Source of the DNA: Paraburkholderia sp. LEh10
GTDB taxonomy: Bacteria; Pseudomonadota; Gammaproteobacteria; Burkholderiales; Burkholderiaceae
Direction: 5' to 3'
NCBI RefSeq assembly: GCF_017814945.1
Contig: NZ_JAGIPX010000007.1
Span: 62,001-126,000, forward strand
DNA length: 64,000 bases
The position numbers and the translations under genes were made by a program. The first letter of the stretch is position 1, and the number at the start of each line of letters is the position of its first letter. This document shows positions 43,346 through 51,441 of this stretch, in pieces. Under the pieces are notes generated by a model. That model searched no databases. It saw only the letters and a program-made list of their open reading frames with translations, and was not told where the DNA came from.

Positions 43346-44377
43346 GTGAATGGAATTGCTCAGCCACATCTATCGCGCGATGGAGGTCGGCCTGCGAATC
43401 GGGAATCCCGGAAACACATTGGCCTGCTCATCTCACAGCATTGCTCAATGGCAGCAGCGGGAGCCATAGGCGACGCGTTTTGCCTCGCCAATCGGCTCGA
43501 GCAGGAACTGGGCGTAGAGCCTCCTTACCGCTTTTCGGTGCTGTCGGAGTCGGGTGGCTTTGTTAACGGTGGCTCTTGTTTTTCGATCTGGACACAAAAG
43601 CTCGACCGTTATCAGCTCACGGACTTTCACGCGTTCTTCGTGGCCTGCAGCGGGAGTGCCGCGACGGAATCGAGTGAAGAACTCGTTTCGTGGCTTTCGC
43701 GCCAAAACTCAACGGCCTCGTCGTGCATACGGCAAAAGACGGACATGTCCAGCGCTCCGGGTCAATCAGGCGTGCCTGTATTTGTTCTCGACGACGGCCT
43801 GTCGGAAACACGCGCCGCCGGTGCAACGGCGACCGATATGGCGCTCGCCCAGATCGAGCGCGACCTGAGTGCGGAAACAGCGCACCGGATTGCGCATGCC
43901 TTGCAGCCAGACGTCCGCGAGCGCATACGCCCTGATATGGACGATCTCAGCATGGCGACCACGACGGAGAAGATCCGCGAATCGGCGCGCTGGATCAGGG
44001 AGAACTACAGCAAGGCGATTTCCGTGAGCCAGGCGGCCGAGTGCGCGACGATGAGCAAACGCAATTATCAGCGCCGGTTCAAGGTCGAATTTGGCATGAC
44101 CCCGCTTGAGTACCTGCTTCGCACACGCTTCGAGGTGGTCTGTTCAATGCTTATGGATACGGATCTTCCGATCGACAAGATCGCAAGACGCTGCGGCATG
44201 GGCGATGGCAACCGGCTCGGGCGAATTTTCAAAGTCCGCTATGGGATGTCTCCGACGAGCTTCCGGGCGCTGCGTCATCTCGGCAACGGAAGTCATGGGC
44301 TGACGCCGGTGTCGAGAAGCGGCGGCGCGCGTGAATATGACGTGGCAATCGCTTCTTCGATGAGGCCTACATTCTGA
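43346..44377 (+). CDS. AraC-family regulator with DJ-1/PfpI-like N-terminus
   Basis: A 343-residue regulator. The N-terminal about 190 residues have the outline of a class I GATase/DJ-1 domain (HIGLLISQHCSMAAAGAIGD, FSVLSESGGFV, FHAFFVACSG) without an obvious nucleophile motif. The C-terminal AraC domain is complete: KAISVSQAAECATMSKRNYQ, RRFKVEFGMTPLEYLLRTRF, IDKIARRCGMGDGNRLGRIF and RYGMSPTSFR. The start is GTG at 43346 with GGAGAG upstream. It is divergent from the exopolysaccharide kinase gene and may control it. A second regulator of the same design lies at 46315. Confidence 0.9.
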   Translation: MNGIAQPHLSRDGGRPANRESRKHIGLLISQHCSMAAAGAIGDAFCLANRLEQELGVEPPYRFSVLSESGGFVNGGSCFSIWTQKLDRYQLTDFHAFFVACSGSAATESSEELVSWLSRQNSTASSCIRQKTDMSSAPGQSGVPVFVLDDGLSETRAAGATATDMALAQIERDLSAETAHRIAHALQPDVRERIRPDMDDLSMATTTEKIRESARWIRENYSKAISVSQAAECATMSKRNYQRRFKVEFGMTPLEYLLRTRFEVVCSMLMDTDLPIDKIARRCGMGDGNRLGRIFKVRYGMSPTSFRALRHLGNGSHGLTPVSRSGGAREYDVAIASSMRPTF

Positions 44378-44550
44378 AGGGATACGCGCGAAATATGCCA
44401 GCACCCGGATACGCGCGCCCCGGTGACGACGCAAGTCGATCGGGCGCGCAGCACGAAACCGCACGACCGTCGAATAAAAGGGAGGCAAACAGATTTCCGC
44501 CAGATCAAGATCCCGGAGACCAGGGCCGGCCCCCATCGACGGTCAGAAGA

Positions 44551-45411
44551 ATGAAAGAAGCCGCCAAGTCGATCTTGCCCGATACGCTCTTTCTCACCCT
44601 GCTACATCGGAAATGTATCGGCCGCTATCCGCGGCTGATTCACCCCACCACATTCAATGAAAAGATCCTGCAGCGAAATCTTCGACCGGACCCGCGCTTC
44701 GTTCGGCTAACGGACAAACTCGCCGTTCGGGAATATGTCGCCGACAAGTTGGGTGAAGAGTATCTGATCCCGCTCATCGCCGCCCCCGACGTTTTCACAC
44801 GCGAAGTTTTCGACGGCCTGCCCGAGTCGTTCGTGATGAAGGCGAACCATGGCAGTAGCTTTGTCGAAATCGTCAGGGACAAATCGCAGACCACGTTCGA
44901 ACAGTTGCGCAAGCTTGCCGACCAATGGCTGTCGACGTCGTTCTATCATGTCTCGCGGGAGCGGCACTATCGTCAGATCAAGCCGCGCATCTTCTTCGAG
45001 AAACTGCTTGTCGACCAGCAAGGGCGGGTTCCCGCCGATATGAAGATTCACTGCCTAGGTGCACGCACCGGCAAACCGATCAATTTCATCCTGATGATCT
45101 CGGACCGATTTGGCAGCAACACGCATGGAGATGTGTTCGACGGGCAGTGGAAGAACCTGGACATGTGCATTGGGCCTTACACGCGCAGTGCAAAGCCGCC
45201 GCCCAAGCCGGAGAATCTCGACGTCCTGCTGCAAACAGCAAACAGACTGGCCAGAGACTTCGACTACGTGCGCGTCGACCTTTATACGCTCGATAAGCGG
45301 ATCTATTTCGGCGAATTGACTTTTACGCCCGGGGCCGGCGTATTGCCCTTCACGCCCGATCACATCGACTATGAGTGGGGAAAGCTGCTGACCGCGTGGG
45401 ACAATATGTAG
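44551..45411 (+). CDS. TupA-like ATP-grasp protein
   Basis: A 286-residue protein of the TupA-like ATP-grasp family (PF14305), named after teichuronopeptide synthesis and common in polysaccharide loci. Typical stretches are HPTTFNEKILQRNL, FVRLTDKLAVREYVADKLGE, ESFVMKANHGSSFVEIV, IFFEKLL, VPADMKIHCLG, and YVRVDLYTLDKRIYFGELTF with the metal-binding acidic residues, then TPGAG. It may ligate an amino acid or similar group to a sugar acid. Similarity begins at the ATG at 44551; an open frame to 44395 adds a non-conserved leader. It is 173 bp downstream of the AraC gene. Confidence 0.85.
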   Translation: MKEAAKSILPDTLFLTLLHRKCIGRYPRLIHPTTFNEKILQRNLRPDPRFVRLTDKLAVREYVADKLGEEYLIPLIAAPDVFTREVFDGLPESFVMKANHGSSFVEIVRDKSQTTFEQLRKLADQWLSTSFYHVSRERHYRQIKPRIFFEKLLVDQQGRVPADMKIHCLGARTGKPINFILMISDRFGSNTHGDVFDGQWKNLDMCIGPYTRSAKPPPKPENLDVLLQTANRLARDFDYVRVDLYTLDKRIYFGELTFTPGAGVLPFTPDHIDYEWGKLLTAWDNM

Positions 45412-45436
45412 CGCGTCGGTTCCGGTTCAAGTCTGC

Positions 45437-46153
45437 TCAGGAACCGCCGTGCTGATATGGATCGGGTTTGCCATAGCGTGGCATCGATCCGTGCGTGCGG
45501 GCGCTTTTGAGTTCGTCGACGACTTCGGTGCGTGTCTTCGGTCGCGCATTCGCGACATGCACTGGTCCGTGATAGTGCGGTACTTGTATGGCATGGCGCG
45601 TTTTGTCGTGCGGCTTGCCAGTCGAGGCGGGGTGCGCACGCGCGGAACTTCTGTCCGATGCCCGGCGCGAGCCATTTGCTGATTGCGTGCGAACCACGGG
45701 AGCCGGTTGCTCCTGCACGCGATCGGGTATTTCTGCTGCTGCCGGGGTAGGCAGACTCACAGGCACTTCGCTTGTTGGTGCAGCCGCCACAGCGGCCTCA
45801 CGCGCATTCAGATCTTTTTGCAAAGCCACTGCTTGGGGAAGATCGCTGCGGATTGCAAGCACTGCATCGAGCAGGACTCTTGCAACCGTCAAGTCATTGC
45901 GCTGCAAGCTGTCCTTGATCGCCTGAAGAATGAAGGCGATATCGGCATCGGAAATCCCGTCCGTGTTCCGATGCAGACTTGCGGGTGCATCCTGCACGCG
46001 CCACGAGCGATCGATGTCCGGGGCATCCTCGCGACTCCACGACCGGTTGGCGGACATGTCATCGCTGTCGATGTGCAGACCCATGGCGACAGCGACCAGC
46101 AAGCACATCACAGCGCAGCCTGCAACAGTCATTCCGTCGGATCGACTGATCAT
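45437..46153 (-). CDS. Membrane-anchored protein with DUF4148-like tail
   Basis: A 238-residue protein with one N-terminal membrane segment (VAGCAVMCLLVAVAMGL), a helical stretch of about 50 residues (SDADIAFILQAIKDSLQRND, LTVARVLLDAVLAIRSDLPQ), a long Pro/Ala/Ser-rich linker and a C-terminal motif TRTEVVDELKSARTHGSMPR. That tail resembles the T-R-x-E-V-x-x-E-L-x-x-A-R motif of small Burkholderiaceae DUF4148 proteins. AGAGGGG precedes the ATG. Cell-envelope location is inferred; function is unknown. Confidence 0.75.
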   Translation of the reverse strand: MISRSDGMTVAGCAVMCLLVAVAMGLHIDSDDMSANRSWSREDAPDIDRSWRVQDAPASLHRNTDGISDADIAFILQAIKDSLQRNDLTVARVLLDAVLAIRSDLPQAVALQKDLNAREAAVAAAPTSEVPVSLPTPAAAEIPDRVQEQPAPVVRTQSANGSRRASDRSSARAHPASTGKPHDKTRHAIQVPHYHGPVHVANARPKTRTEVVDELKSARTHGSMPRYGKPDPYQHGGS

Positions 46154-46314
46154 CGTGCCCCTCTTCTCGGCGAAGGCGCAGAGAGTCTAACGGCAACGGG
46201 CAATTCCACAGCCGCAGGCTTATTACTCTATACGACTGCAACCATCGTCAGCAATCGATACACCAATTGTGGGCGGAGATCGGACCAAAGACAAACCGCG
46301 ACGACGCCGTCGCG

Positions 46315-47340
46315 TCAAGATAACTCGTTGCAGACTTCGATACCGATCTGCGAGTGGCTCGTGAACCCCGGGCGGCCACTCGCCTCCCCGCCAGCCAATT
46401 TCGCGCGTCGCCATGCACGGTACCCCATCGGCGATTTGCCTATACAACGGCGGAACAGCTTGCCCAGTCGATCGCCGTTGGTCAGGCCGACGCGCCGGGC
46501 AATCTTGTCCGCGGGCAATGACGTTTCCGCCAGCAGTTCGCAGGCACGTTCGAGTCTCACGCGTTGCAGGTACTCTGAAGGCGAAGTCCCCACGTAGGTA
46601 TGGAAGTAGCGCAACAGCGTCCGCTGACTCATCGCGCACGCGTCTGCCGCGTCGGCTACGCTGACGGCACGATGACAATTGTCCTGAAGCCATTGGGCGA
46701 CGGCGCGGATTCTGTCGACGGCGGTCACGGCCACGTCGGCGGCGTGCACGCTCGCCAGTTCGTTCGAATCGACGAAGGCCGTACGGCGCAGAGCCTCGCG
46801 AGCAATGGACTCTCCGAAGTCTCCACAAATGACGTCGAAGGCTATTTTGATCGCATTTCCCAATCGTGCCTTCTGGTCGCGCCCGTGCAAGGGCGTATTG
46901 AAAGTGTCGATTCCAGCTGGCGTACGCGCCGCTGCGTCACCACCCGGCCTCACGGCGCTTGCCGTCAGAAATCTAACGGGCGTGCCGTTCGCTTTCATCC
47001 GGTTCAACCACGAAACCTGTGATAGCGCGTTGCCCACCGCTCGCGAATCAGGCGCACCTGCAACGAAGATGGCGGCGAACCGCATTTCGCAAGCCTTGGC
47101 CAGTTTGTCGGTCGAGACGATCAGCGAGCGATCGCACTTGACGAATCCGCCATCCGCGGACAGAAACCGCAATTCGTATCCTTGAGAACCTTCGGCCGTT
47201 GCCAGTGCACCCGCGCATTCGAGCGCTTCAGCGATGACGCCCACGCCAAGCAGGTCGCACGCATCGGTAAGCACAAATGCGATTCGCCGAAGGGTTGGGT
47301 GTTTAATTGATCTCCATTGCCGGTCGTCTGCGAAGAACAT
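46315..47340 (-). CDS. AraC-family regulator with DJ-1/PfpI-like N-terminus (second)
   Basis: A 341-residue GlxA-type regulator with the same two-domain plan as the gene at 43346. N-terminal GATase-like part: RIAFVLTDACDLLGVGVIAE, LRFLSADGGFVKCD, FAAIFVAGAP. C-terminal AraC domain: RAVSVADAADACAMSQRTLL, RYFHTYVGTSPSEYLQRVRL, ADKIARRVGLTNGDRLGKLF. Both end their second helix-turn-helix with the unusual G-D-(G/R)-N/L-R-L-G-(R/K) pattern, suggesting related operators. AGGAG precedes the ATG at 47340. Possible control of the neighbouring anchored-protein gene or of polysaccharide genes is inference. Confidence 0.9.
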   Translation of the reverse strand: MFFADDRQWRSIKHPTLRRIAFVLTDACDLLGVGVIAEALECAGALATAEGSQGYELRFLSADGGFVKCDRSLIVSTDKLAKACEMRFAAIFVAGAPDSRAVGNALSQVSWLNRMKANGTPVRFLTASAVRPGGDAAARTPAGIDTFNTPLHGRDQKARLGNAIKIAFDVICGDFGESIAREALRRTAFVDSNELASVHAADVAVTAVDRIRAVAQWLQDNCHRAVSVADAADACAMSQRTLLRYFHTYVGTSPSEYLQRVRLERACELLAETSLPADKIARRVGLTNGDRLGKLFRRCIGKSPMGYRAWRRAKLAGGEASGRPGFTSHSQIGIEVCNELS

Positions 47341-47839
47341 GACTTCTCCTTGCCTCTTTTGACGGCATGCTTGTGCATTTATTCATGTCTAAAACGAACT
47401 CGTAATGACCCGGCTAAAACAGCGAGCGAGATGCGCCACCGTCAATCGGACGCATGTGTTACCGCGCGCACATTCCGGCGCGCCGAACATTCATGGCACC
47501 GGGCTTGCAGGGTCGGAAAGAAGCAGCATTTGTGCCATTTGCATAACAGCAAGGCACTCGGGAGAGCAGATGGTTAGCTGGCAGCGCGTTGAAAATTCGT
47601 CTGGTAGCGCGTGCAATTCGCGCTCGTCAGCCTGCGCCACGCCGTCGCATTGAGGAGAAGTTGCGAATAAGTTGCAGTCTCGGCGGTTTGGCCCGCCGCG
47701 ATTGAAGTCGCGGTGAATACCGGCTCGCAAGCAGCATGGCCTGCCAGGTTGTGTCCGTATTGACATGCATGCAGTTCATCGTGCATGCATGTCCGAACAT
47801 GCCGCAAGCCTGTCGACGCGCCGGTAATGCTGGCCCAGA
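47341..47839. other. Intergenic region, nothing recognised
   Basis: About 500 bp upstream of the second AraC regulator and downstream of the small helical protein. Short frames are cysteine-rich and not protein-like. No repeats or hairpins stood out. Confidence 0.45.
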
Positions 47840-48115
47840 TCACTGGGCGGCGGTGAGCTTCAGGCTTGGCCGCGAGCTGTCGATCACTGTTTCGTGCGGG
47901 CTCTTCCGATGGTCGGAAACCTGCTCGATGCCTGTTTTGACGACCTGCTCGCAGAAAGCAATGCGGCTGCGATAATAGTCGGCTTGCAACTGGGCATCCA
48001 ACACCCGCTGCTCCGCCTGGAACAGACCCATACGAAGCTCGCTCAAGGCCCGCTCAGCCTGCTTTTCGGGCGTCGGAGCATGTTGAGAAATCAACTTTGC
48101 AATCCAGCCAAGCAT
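47840..48115 (-). CDS. Small helical protein
   Basis: A 91-residue protein that starts with a short amphipathic segment (MLGWIAKLISQHA) and is otherwise one long helix with coiled-coil character (QAERALSELRMGLFQAEQRV, LDAQLQADYYRSRIAFCEQV). The ATG at 48115 has GGGAGG 8 nt upstream, which is the main evidence for coding. Family unknown. Confidence 0.6.
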   Translation of the reverse strand: MLGWIAKLISQHAPTPEKQAERALSELRMGLFQAEQRVLDAQLQADYYRSRIAFCEQVVKTGIEQVSDHRKSPHETVIDSSRPSLKLTAAQ

Positions 48116-48293
48116 AAGCGTTACCTCCCGTCCAAGGACGCTTGATCGCACTTGTCGCAAGCGTCTGTTAGGTCCTGGCATGCTGACGGATTAAGACTAT
48201 CAAAATCTCGGCGCCGGCTGTGTGACCTTCCGCACCTGTTGCGAAAATGACTCGCCCTCCATCCGGCGCTGGACGAAAGCGGCCAAACCGCGC

Positions 48294-49595
48294 CTACCAC
48301 ACGATTCGAGTCTTCGGCAGGGCCGCCTTGATGTCATCGACGTTGCTCGCCCGGGTACCGTAGAGCACCAGCTCCCGCAAACCCGTCAGGCGCTTTAGCG
48401 GCGCGACATCCTCGACGGGCGTGTTCGCAAGATAGAGTTCCTGCAGACCCGTCAAGCCCTTCAGCGCATCGACGCTCCGAACACGGGTGCGAAAGAGATT
48501 GAGCATCTGAAGGTTTGTCAAAGCGCTCAGCGCGTCGATGTTCTCGACGTCGGTATCGGCCAGATTGAGCCTGCGCAGATTTTTCAGGCCCTTCAACGCG
48601 TCGATGCTCTCGACTTGCGTGCGCGCGAGAACGAGCGTTTCCATCTGGAGCGAGCTTTGAATAGCGTCGATATTCGCGACTTTCGACCCGTCGAGCACGA
48701 GCGTTTTCAGCGCGTGCATGTCCGCGAGCGGACCGATGTTGCGAACCGCCGTGTTCGCCAGATAGAGTGCCTGGAGATCGTGCAGCTTCTTCAATGCGTC
48801 GATGTTTTCGATCTGGGTTTCGTTGAGATCGAGCGTTCTCAACGAGCCCAACTGACTGAGCGGCGCAATGTTGCGGACATTTCGCGCGCCGCCCAATTTG
48901 AGTGTTTCAAGGTGCGGCAAATCTACCAGTGCATCCAGATCGCGAACCTGCGTGTCGCGAAGATCGAGTTGACGCAAGTCGGACAGGTCCTTTAACGCAT
49001 CGAGATTCGAAACCCGCGTGTCCCACAGGTTCAACGATTGTAGACCGGTCAGTCCTTTTAGCGCACTGATGCTCTGGACATCCGTGCGATGAAGCACGAG
49101 CCTATTCAGCGACGAAAGTTTCTTGAGCGCGTCGAGGTTCCAAACGCGGGTGCTGGTGAGGTCGAGCGACTCCAGGCCATCCAGTCCGTTCAGCGACTCG
49201 ATACTGTCGACCTCGGTGCCCGCCAGATTCAGTTCTAGCCTGCCGTCGAGCTTTTCCAGGTAGGGCGCCGCGGCAGCAAGCCCGGCACTCGTGAGCGCCG
49301 GGTTCGCGCGCAACGCGAGGCATTCGGACCGGGGCGCCGCAGTGGGGCCGTCGTCGCTACAGGCCCCTTGTGAAAATCCAAGCTCGGTTAGCGCCCGCAT
49401 CGCGCGGCTTGCCCCAAAGGGCTTTATCGCCACCAGCAAGATCACGAGCAACAGCAGGATCCCGGCACCAATCGCCCAAGGCTTCGGGCGGCGCCACATG
49501 GAGGCGCGCGCATGTTCGGCTGTTGGCTGTGTGCTCGAGGGTGGAATTTCTGCCACGGCGGACTCCGCAAGTCGAGAATTGTGTTCTTTATACAC
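48294..49595 (-). CDS. Membrane-anchored leucine-rich-repeat protein
   Basis: A 433-residue protein with a cytoplasmic N-terminus, one membrane segment at about 40-58 (WAIGAGILLLLVILLVAIK) and an extracytoplasmic domain made of about 13 leucine-rich repeats of 23 residues. The repeat consensus is L-x-x-L-x-x-L-x-x-L-x-L-x-x-T-x-V-x-(N/D)-I/L-D-A-L-K, as in LQSLNLWDTRVSNLDALKDL and LQALYLANTAVRNIGPLADM. This is the internalin-type length rather than the bacterial effector type. GTG at 49595 is the likely start. LRR arrays bind proteins, so an envelope scaffold or interaction role is plausible but unproven. It lies 50 bp beyond a porin remnant. Confidence 0.85.
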   Translation of the reverse strand: MYKEHNSRLAESAVAEIPPSSTQPTAEHARASMWRRPKPWAIGAGILLLLVILLVAIKPFGASRAMRALTELGFSQGACSDDGPTAAPRSECLALRANPALTSAGLAAAAPYLEKLDGRLELNLAGTEVDSIESLNGLDGLESLDLTSTRVWNLDALKKLSSLNRLVLHRTDVQSISALKGLTGLQSLNLWDTRVSNLDALKDLSDLRQLDLRDTQVRDLDALVDLPHLETLKLGGARNVRNIAPLSQLGSLRTLDLNETQIENIDALKKLHDLQALYLANTAVRNIGPLADMHALKTLVLDGSKVANIDAIQSSLQMETLVLARTQVESIDALKGLKNLRRLNLADTDVENIDALSALTNLQMLNLFRTRVRSVDALKGLTGLQELYLANTPVEDVAPLKRLTGLRELVLYGTRASNVDDIKAALPKTRIVW

Positions 49596-49645
49596 GAGAG
49601 ATCAGCGGACTGACGAAACGACCAAGCGGGCCGCGAGCCGCTTGC

Positions 49646-49960
49646 CTAGAACCTTGTCTGCAAGCCGATTCTCGCCAGCGTCTGGGAGCGATTGCTCGCG
49701 GCTCCATCCGGTTGCAGCAGGCCGTTGATCCATGCACGCGTCGTCTCGCCATCGCCGCTTGCGCGTTGGTAAATCGCTTCCACGTACGCCGTCGTCCGTT
49801 TCGAGAAGTGATATTGAATCGCCGATGCGACCTGGTGCGCCTTGTTGTTGAGGAGCGTCTCGTTGCCCTTCATGAACTGATAGTCGAGGCCAGCCGACCA
49901 GGCGCTCGAGATCGTCCATAGCTTTCCTCCAAATGCCCGCGGACCGTTCGCGCCGTTCAA
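49646..49960 (-). pseudogene. C-terminal remnant of a Gram-negative porin
   Basis: About 100 residues resembling the last beta-strands of a Burkholderia-type trimeric porin: WSAGLDYQFMKGNETLLNNK, IQYHFSKRTTAYVEAIYQRA, then ASGDGETTRAWINGL, ending LARIGLQTRF with the terminal Phe that porins need for outer-membrane assembly. No signal peptide or earlier strands exist; the frame runs straight into the stop of the mdtP gene. It is the 3' stub of a lost gene. Confidence 0.75.
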
Positions 49961-51441
49961 CGCGGCTTCAGCTCGACGGGCGGATCGGCGCGATAGCCGC
50001 CGCCCAGTGCCTTCGTCAATGCAATTTCCTGACTCAGCATCTGACTTCTGAGCGTAAGCAGCGCGGCCTGCTCCGCGATCACAGGCTGGCGCGCCTCGAG
50101 CGCCGCGAGGCGGCTGGTCAGTCCGCGCTGATAATGCGCTTCGACGCTGTCCCGGGTGAAGGCAACCGATTCGATCCGCTGGCTCTGCAAGCCGGTTTCC
50201 TCGTCGAGCGCCTGCAGTCGGCTGCCCGTCTGCGCAACGTCGCGCACTGCATTGAGCACGGCCTGGTTGTATTGCTCGATCAGCAGGTTGCTGCCCTCGC
50301 GCGCGCCGCTCAGGTTCGCGTTGAGCCGGCCGCCATCGAAGATCGGTAGATACAGGCCCGGAATCAGGTTGAGCTGCTGGCTGGTGTGCGTGAAAAGGTC
50401 CCCGAGGCGCAGGGCGTTGTAGCCAAAGAATGCCTTGATGTCGAAGCTCGGATAGAACGCCGCCTTCGCCGCGTCGATCCGGTCGAACGATGACTCCACA
50501 TACCAGCGCATCGCCTGAAGATCGGGGCGACGGGCCAGTAGCTCGTACGAGAGCGTCGGCGGCAAGGCCGCGTGCGAGCGCGGCAGCGCGACGGGTTCGA
50601 TGACAGGCAACTCATCCGGACCCGCGCCGACGAGCGCCCGCAGCGATTCGCGAAACTGCCTGATCTGCGCTTGCGCCGACGCGATCTGCCGCTCGATGCC
50701 CAGTTGCTGCGCGCGGGCCTCTTCGAGCTGCGTCCGTGCTTCGAGCCCGCGTGCCGCGCGCGCCTCGTGAGCCTGCACCGCGAAGGCCGCGACCTCATGC
50801 GACTCGTTGAGCAGGTCGATAAGCTGCCAGGTCGTCTGAATGCCGTAGTAAAGCTGCGCGACGTCGGTCGAGATTTCGAGCTCGACGGCGGACGTCTCGG
50901 CAAGGCGCGCGTTGCTCACGCCAATCGACGCGGCGATCTGCGCACGCTGCTTGCCCCATATGTCGACGTTCAGGCTTGCGCCGAACCCGACGAGGCCTTC
51001 CGTATACCACGGCCCCGTCAGCCCCAGCGCCGGCTCGTTCCGCGCGAACGGGCCGAGAAAGCCGTGTGCGGAAACATGCTCGCGATCCAGCAGCGCCAGC
51101 GCGACCACCTGCAGGCTCGATCCCGTTCTGACCAGCTCGACATCCGACCTGGCCTGAGCGACGCGCGTGCGCGCAATCACCATCGTCGGCGCATTGCGCA
51201 AAGCCTGATCGATCAGCGCATCGAGTTGATCGTCGTGATAGCGCGTCCACCAGCGGGCAGCCGGCCAGCCATCGCGGGCGAGATGGATGTCGTTCGCAAG
51301 ATTGATCTGCTCGGGCGCGATCTCGCGATAGGGCGCGCTGTCGTGATGGATCAGCGCGCAGCCCTGCAGCACGCATGACACCCATGCGACGTTTATCGCG
51401 CATCGGCGCCATGCCGTGCTTCGACCCGCTCGCGCGTTCAT
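49957..51441 (-). CDS. mdtP: Outer-membrane efflux lipoprotein, NodT/OprM family (MdtP-like)
   Basis: A 494-residue TolC-like outer-membrane factor with lipobox LQGC near residue 28. Two halves of coiled-coil and beta-strand structure are visible, with GWPAARWWTRYHDDQLDALI at the start typical of the NodT family, LARRPDLQAMRWYVESSFDR, and FYPSFDIKAFFGYNALRLGD. It completes the efflux path across the outer membrane. Its start overlaps the mdtO stop by 4 bp (51438-51441). Length and position match E. coli MdtP. Confidence 0.9.
   Translation of the reverse strand: MNARAGRSTAWRRCAINVAWVSCVLQGCALIHHDSAPYREIAPEQINLANDIHLARDGWPAARWWTRYHDDQLDALIDQALRNAPTMVIARTRVAQARSDVELVRTGSSLQVVALALLDREHVSAHGFLGPFARNEPALGLTGPWYTEGLVGFGASLNVDIWGKQRAQIAASIGVSNARLAETSAVELEISTDVAQLYYGIQTTWQLIDLLNESHEVAAFAVQAHEARAARGLEARTQLEEARAQQLGIERQIASAQAQIRQFRESLRALVGAGPDELPVIEPVALPRSHAALPPTLSYELLARRPDLQAMRWYVESSFDRIDAAKAAFYPSFDIKAFFGYNALRLGDLFTHTSQQLNLIPGLYLPIFDGGRLNANLSGAREGSNLLIEQYNQAVLNAVRDVAQTGSRLQALDEETGLQSQRIESVAFTRDSVEAHYQRGLTSRLAALEARQPVIAEQAALLTLRSQMLSQEIALTKALGGGYRADPPVELKPR

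Noticed and set aside
42945..43367. 140-codon minus-strand frame upstream of the first AraC gene
   Set aside because: No recognisable motif, no ribosome-binding site, and its start overlaps the regulator start; best explained by chance in lower-GC DNA.
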